Notes under the pieces: generated by a model
Database searches by the model: none
What the model saw: only the letters and a program-made list of their open reading frames with translations
What the model was told of the DNA's origin: nothing
Made by a program: the position numbers and the translations under genes
Assembly (NCBI GenBank): GCA_012932295.1
Contig: JAAONU010000014.1
Coordinates: 3,351,063 to 3,415,062, forward strand
Length of the DNA stretch: 64,000 nucleotides
DNA from: Cyclina sinensis
Lineage: Eukaryota > Mollusca > Bivalvia > Venerida > Veneridae
Reading direction: 5' to 3'
Shown here: one piece after another, positions 60,952 to 64,000 of the stretch
How the letters are laid out: the number at the start of each line of letters is the position of its first letter
How positions within the stretch are numbered: the first letter of the stretch is position 1

Positions 60952-62309
60952 CACTCAACAAAATAAATTAAGGATCAAGACTTAAGTTCATAGATTTTTT
61001 AAAATGCAAAAATGTTCATGTAAAATTTAAAGTGTATTTTGCTTTAGACACACCAGTGCTTGTGTATATATGTGTTTATCTACCCGTAACAACTCAATTA
61101 TCCCGTGCAATCCGTGCAAACACACCCACCCCTCAAAATCAAATGTGTAGAATACAATCAACGTGACATGAGCATGTTTTAATTTGAATTTTTGATTCAA
61201 ATCATCTGTTACACTGTAGAATTGAGTAGTGTGAAGAATCTCTGATGCCTTGAAGACTCATATCGGAGGCTGAGCCAGTGCAGTCGGTCGTCTGCTCGCT
61301 GGGCAAACGCAGCGCGTAGTGGCCTATGAGCATAGTGTTAGCCAAAGTGTAATCCAACGACTTTGGCAAAAGTACCTGGAGACAGGCGCCGTCGCCAGAC
61401 GTCCTCAGGACTTCCATGATAGACGTCGGCGTGTATAACGTCAGCGAAATGAGCGCTTCAGCTAGTGTTGCATATCCGAACATGACAAGTTTGGTAGTGC
61501 ATCTGTTATTTTTTGAGCGGGCATTTCTAACTACGGACGTAATAGCCTTCATGTGTTTGTTAACGGCACCGTTACTGCTAGACGCTATATTGACGAGATT
61601 CTCCGACCACACGTCATTCCATATGCTGGTGCAATCGGCCAGGAATTCGTGTTAATGGACGACAATGCTACAGCTTACCGTGCGAGAATCGTCAATCAGT
61701 ACCTTGACGACCAAGGTTTTGAACGTATGGAAGGCAAGCTAGGTCTCCAGACATAAACCCAATAGAACATGCCTGGGATATGCTGCATCGCCGTGTTTCC
61801 GCATGACGATGTCAGCCGTCAACCAGAAATGAGCTGGCTGCTGCCCTTACTGAGGAATGGGGTCTCATTCCACAAAGGAACATCAAAAAGCTTATACGCA
61901 GCTTCCAGACCGTTGTCAAAGAGGTAATCCGAGCACGAGGAGGTCATACCCGTTTCTAAAATTTAACTGGTTTCCATATTTCTTATGATAAGCCATTGTA
62001 TTTATCCCATCCACCAAGTCTCAAACACTTTAAAACTGATAGGGGATGTCTTTTAGGATTAGTCATGCTACTGTATTTGTGAAACACATGTTACTTTTAG
62101 TTTAAATCAATCTGACTGAAGTTCACGATCTCCCTACAGTTAGATCCTAATAGCATATCGATGTTTAGGATATGATTTAAATTAGATTGAGTTTATATTG
62201 GTCACAGATATAATGAATTGTTGTTGGATATAAACTTCTGCAAGTAAAAATGGTATTCTTCAAGAACTGCTGTCATAAGTCCTTGACCCTTAATTTCTTT
62301 TGTTGAGTG
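60952..62309 (+). mobile_element. Tc1-like DNA transposon, 1358 bp
   Basis: Inverted ends CACTCAACAAAATAAATTAA and its near complement ending TTGTTGAGTG are each flanked by TA, the Tc1/mariner target duplication. Inside is a degenerate transposase. Confidence 0.88.
61240..61961 (+). pseudogene. Tc1-like transposase, degenerate
   Basis: Fragments in order: QTQRVVAYEHSVSQSVIQRL (DNA-binding half), then LHVFVNGTVTARRYIDEIL, FVLMDDNATAYRARIVNQYL (catalytic DDN), DINPIEHAWDMLHRRVSA (third acidic residue) and a tail to TAA at 61961. Frameshifts and at least four internal stops are present. Open frames on the opposite strand are shadows. Confidence 0.85.
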
Positions 62310-63655
62310 TATAAAGTTTACATTTACCAACTGAAACACATCTTTTCATAGTAAATCTACAGTATGCAAATGAAATGTTTACGTCTGTTTTTAGATAGTG
62401 TAGTGAGGTCAGGGCAGCTGGGTAATGAATTAGATTAGAACTTTAAAAATCCAATCTAAATTCAATGGCGACGATTATAGTTTGGTCCTACTTTTAGATG
62501 GCGAACAATAATTTTGAATGGGATGACTTGGGTTACACCTCTTACATAGCAAATCATATGTGATTTCTGACAGTATTCACTCAATTACATAGAATTGCAC
62601 CTTTTATGTTATTAATAAATTCTTCACAAGATTTCATTAAAACTGGAAAGAAAATTGTCCTCACACTTAGTAATAGAAGTGCGTCCGCCGGAAGAAAATA
62701 GCTACGCCTATGATGGTAGAAAACAATAAGGGGTATTTTCAAACAATTTCAGCACTTTTAGGTTTTGGGTAAGGCATATTTGTGTATACACTTCCACTGT
62801 TAATGTATACCTTTTTTCGTACTGATTTCAGTTAACATTCTATTCTTACATGGTTTTGAGATTCAGAAATGCTCCGGAGCAGATAGCAAAGTGGTATACA
62901 TCGATTGTTATGTAATATCTGTATTTCTAACATGTCCTTGCCGATGGACTGTTTTACAGGAGTTTAAGACCGTTGTTTTAACGTAGCCGAAGAGGTTCGC
63001 CCAGTTATAGTATGCGCATTGCCTCCATGTAAACCAAGAAAAACATTGATGCACAGCATCAAGTCGGCGTAAAAAATTCCGAAGATGTGATCGTGTTGGG
63101 TACATGTAATTTTACACATACATCTTTTTTATAACTGTAGAACTGTAAGTGCATTTAAAAAGACAATCTATGAGTGCTATTCGTACTCATGGTGCCTGTA
63201 TCATACCTAGTTTGCTAAACCAAGCTATTACCACTGATCCTTGTCGCGTTTGTGTTAGTGCAAATAAGTATTAAATGCAAATTGATATTTTTAGAATTGA
63301 ATAACTTTAGTCTATCATAAAAACAATGCATGTACCATTCGTAAAACAACTTATCTGTTTCGGAATATAGGAGACAAATTTTAGAGAATGATCTTCTAAT
63401 AATTAAGAATTTGTATCTCTATACATAATAAAACATGTTATCAAACGAATCAGCACCAAACACCAGAACACTGAAGATAGTAGCTTTTAGTTTTATTCAT
63501 AACTTATCATGTCAAAATTGTACTAAACTTTTCTATTTCTTCGTCAAGTCCCAGAAGAGTGTTAGTCGCAACTGGCGATCCTTTTCTGTACTCTTTATAC
63601 ATGTAAATTGTTTAACTTACCCCGACTAATAAGCGTGTACGTGTAAAATAGGTGT

Positions 63656-63900
63656 ATTTCCATTCTCCCAACATGTGATGGTCTTTTGTACAACATGGTT
63701 TCAGTCAAAGGCTTTGACGCCAAAGACCCAAAAGAATCAAAAAGACCCTGAGCAAAACCGTTATCTCTCCAGAGCTATTTCCATTCTCCCAACATGTGAT
63801 GGTCTTTTGTTGTACAACATAATTTTAGTCAAAGGCTTTGACGCCAAAGACCCAAAAGAATCAAAAAGACCCTGAGCAAAACCGTTATCTCTCCAGAGCT
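63656..63900. repeat. 121-bp local tandem duplication
   Basis: The segment starting TTTCCATTCTCCCAACATGT occurs twice 121 bp apart. The first duplication copy near 45.70-45.83 kb has only one, so this doubling happened after the large duplication. Confidence 0.85.
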
Positions 63901-64000
63901 ACCTCAAAATATGGAACAGTAAGCTCTGTCAAAGTTAACTAGGTTAAATAATGTTGTTAACAGATGCTAGACACAACTGACCAAAACCTGACTCTGACTG

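Larger units (their letters stand above)
34398..64000. repeat. Large direct tandem duplication (two units, second incomplete)
   Basis: 34398-38874 matches 57617-63616, and 45651-45920 matches 63617-64000, in the same orientation. The offset between TLR copies is about 23.2 kb. Differences are a deletion of Tc1 and flank in copy 1, extra DIRS-bearing sequence in copy 1 (about 38875-45650), small indels and scattered substitutions. Confidence 0.88.

Noticed and set aside
61202..61612. A 136-codon minus-strand frame in the Tc1 element
   Set aside because: The plus strand encodes recognisable transposase over the same bases. The minus frame resembles nothing.

Overview
This is intron-rich, AT-rich animal nuclear DNA, most likely from a marine bivalve mollusc. 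The pointers are a single-cysteine-cluster Toll-like receptor tandem array, tRNA-headed SINEs, DIRS and Penelope-like retroelements, many small MITEs, and gene-dense patches separated by long repeat deserts. There are no bacterial-style operons. The species call is inference from repeat content and gene style, not from a database match.

Layout. (1) 282-6324, plus strand: the 3' part of a gene for a protein with an RNA-recognition motif (RRM). The second half of the RRM is encoded by two alternative 125-nt exons only 45 nt apart. Its introns and 3' flank hold two minisatellites. (2) 12765-15717, minus strand: an intact five-exon mitochondrial ornithine carrier gene (SLC25A15-like). (3) 16.8-21 kb: an (AT)n palindrome, a tRNA-headed SINE and a fold-back pair of tRNA-Ala-like sequences. 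(4) 21403-24087, minus strand: an intact three-exon Golgi carbohydrate sulfotransferase gene. (5) 24-34 kb: a gene desert with two TTAA-ended MITEs, a large CCA-type low-complexity tract, degenerate satellites and a 52-bp minisatellite.

(6) 34.0-64.0 kb: a direct tandem duplication with a unit of about 23.2 kb. Each copy starts with a minus-strand TLR gene (34464-36721 and 57664-59944). A third, truncated TLR tail sits just below the first. Both full-length TLR copies carry frameshifts at different places. Copy 1 has lost most of a Tc1-like transposon that copy 2 keeps with both ends. Copy 1 also carries about 6.8 kb, including a 5.2-kb DIRS-type retrotransposon, that copy 2 lacks. Between the TLRs lies a decayed doublecortin-like kinase gene on the minus strand (exon relics 47.8-55.0 kb). 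It is riddled with a pogo-like MITE, an internally deleted mariner, a SINE, an ABAB higher-order satellite and integrase and reverse-transcriptase fragments. The right edge of the window matches the sequence near 45.9 kb, so the kinase relic should recur beyond 64 kb.

The intact genes are unrelated housekeeping or secretory functions: mitochondrial ornithine transport, Golgi glycan sulfation and RNA binding. The TLR block is an innate-immune array under birth-and-death turnover. The strongest candidate for new biology is the RRM exon pair, where both double inclusion and double skipping give an immediate stop codon.
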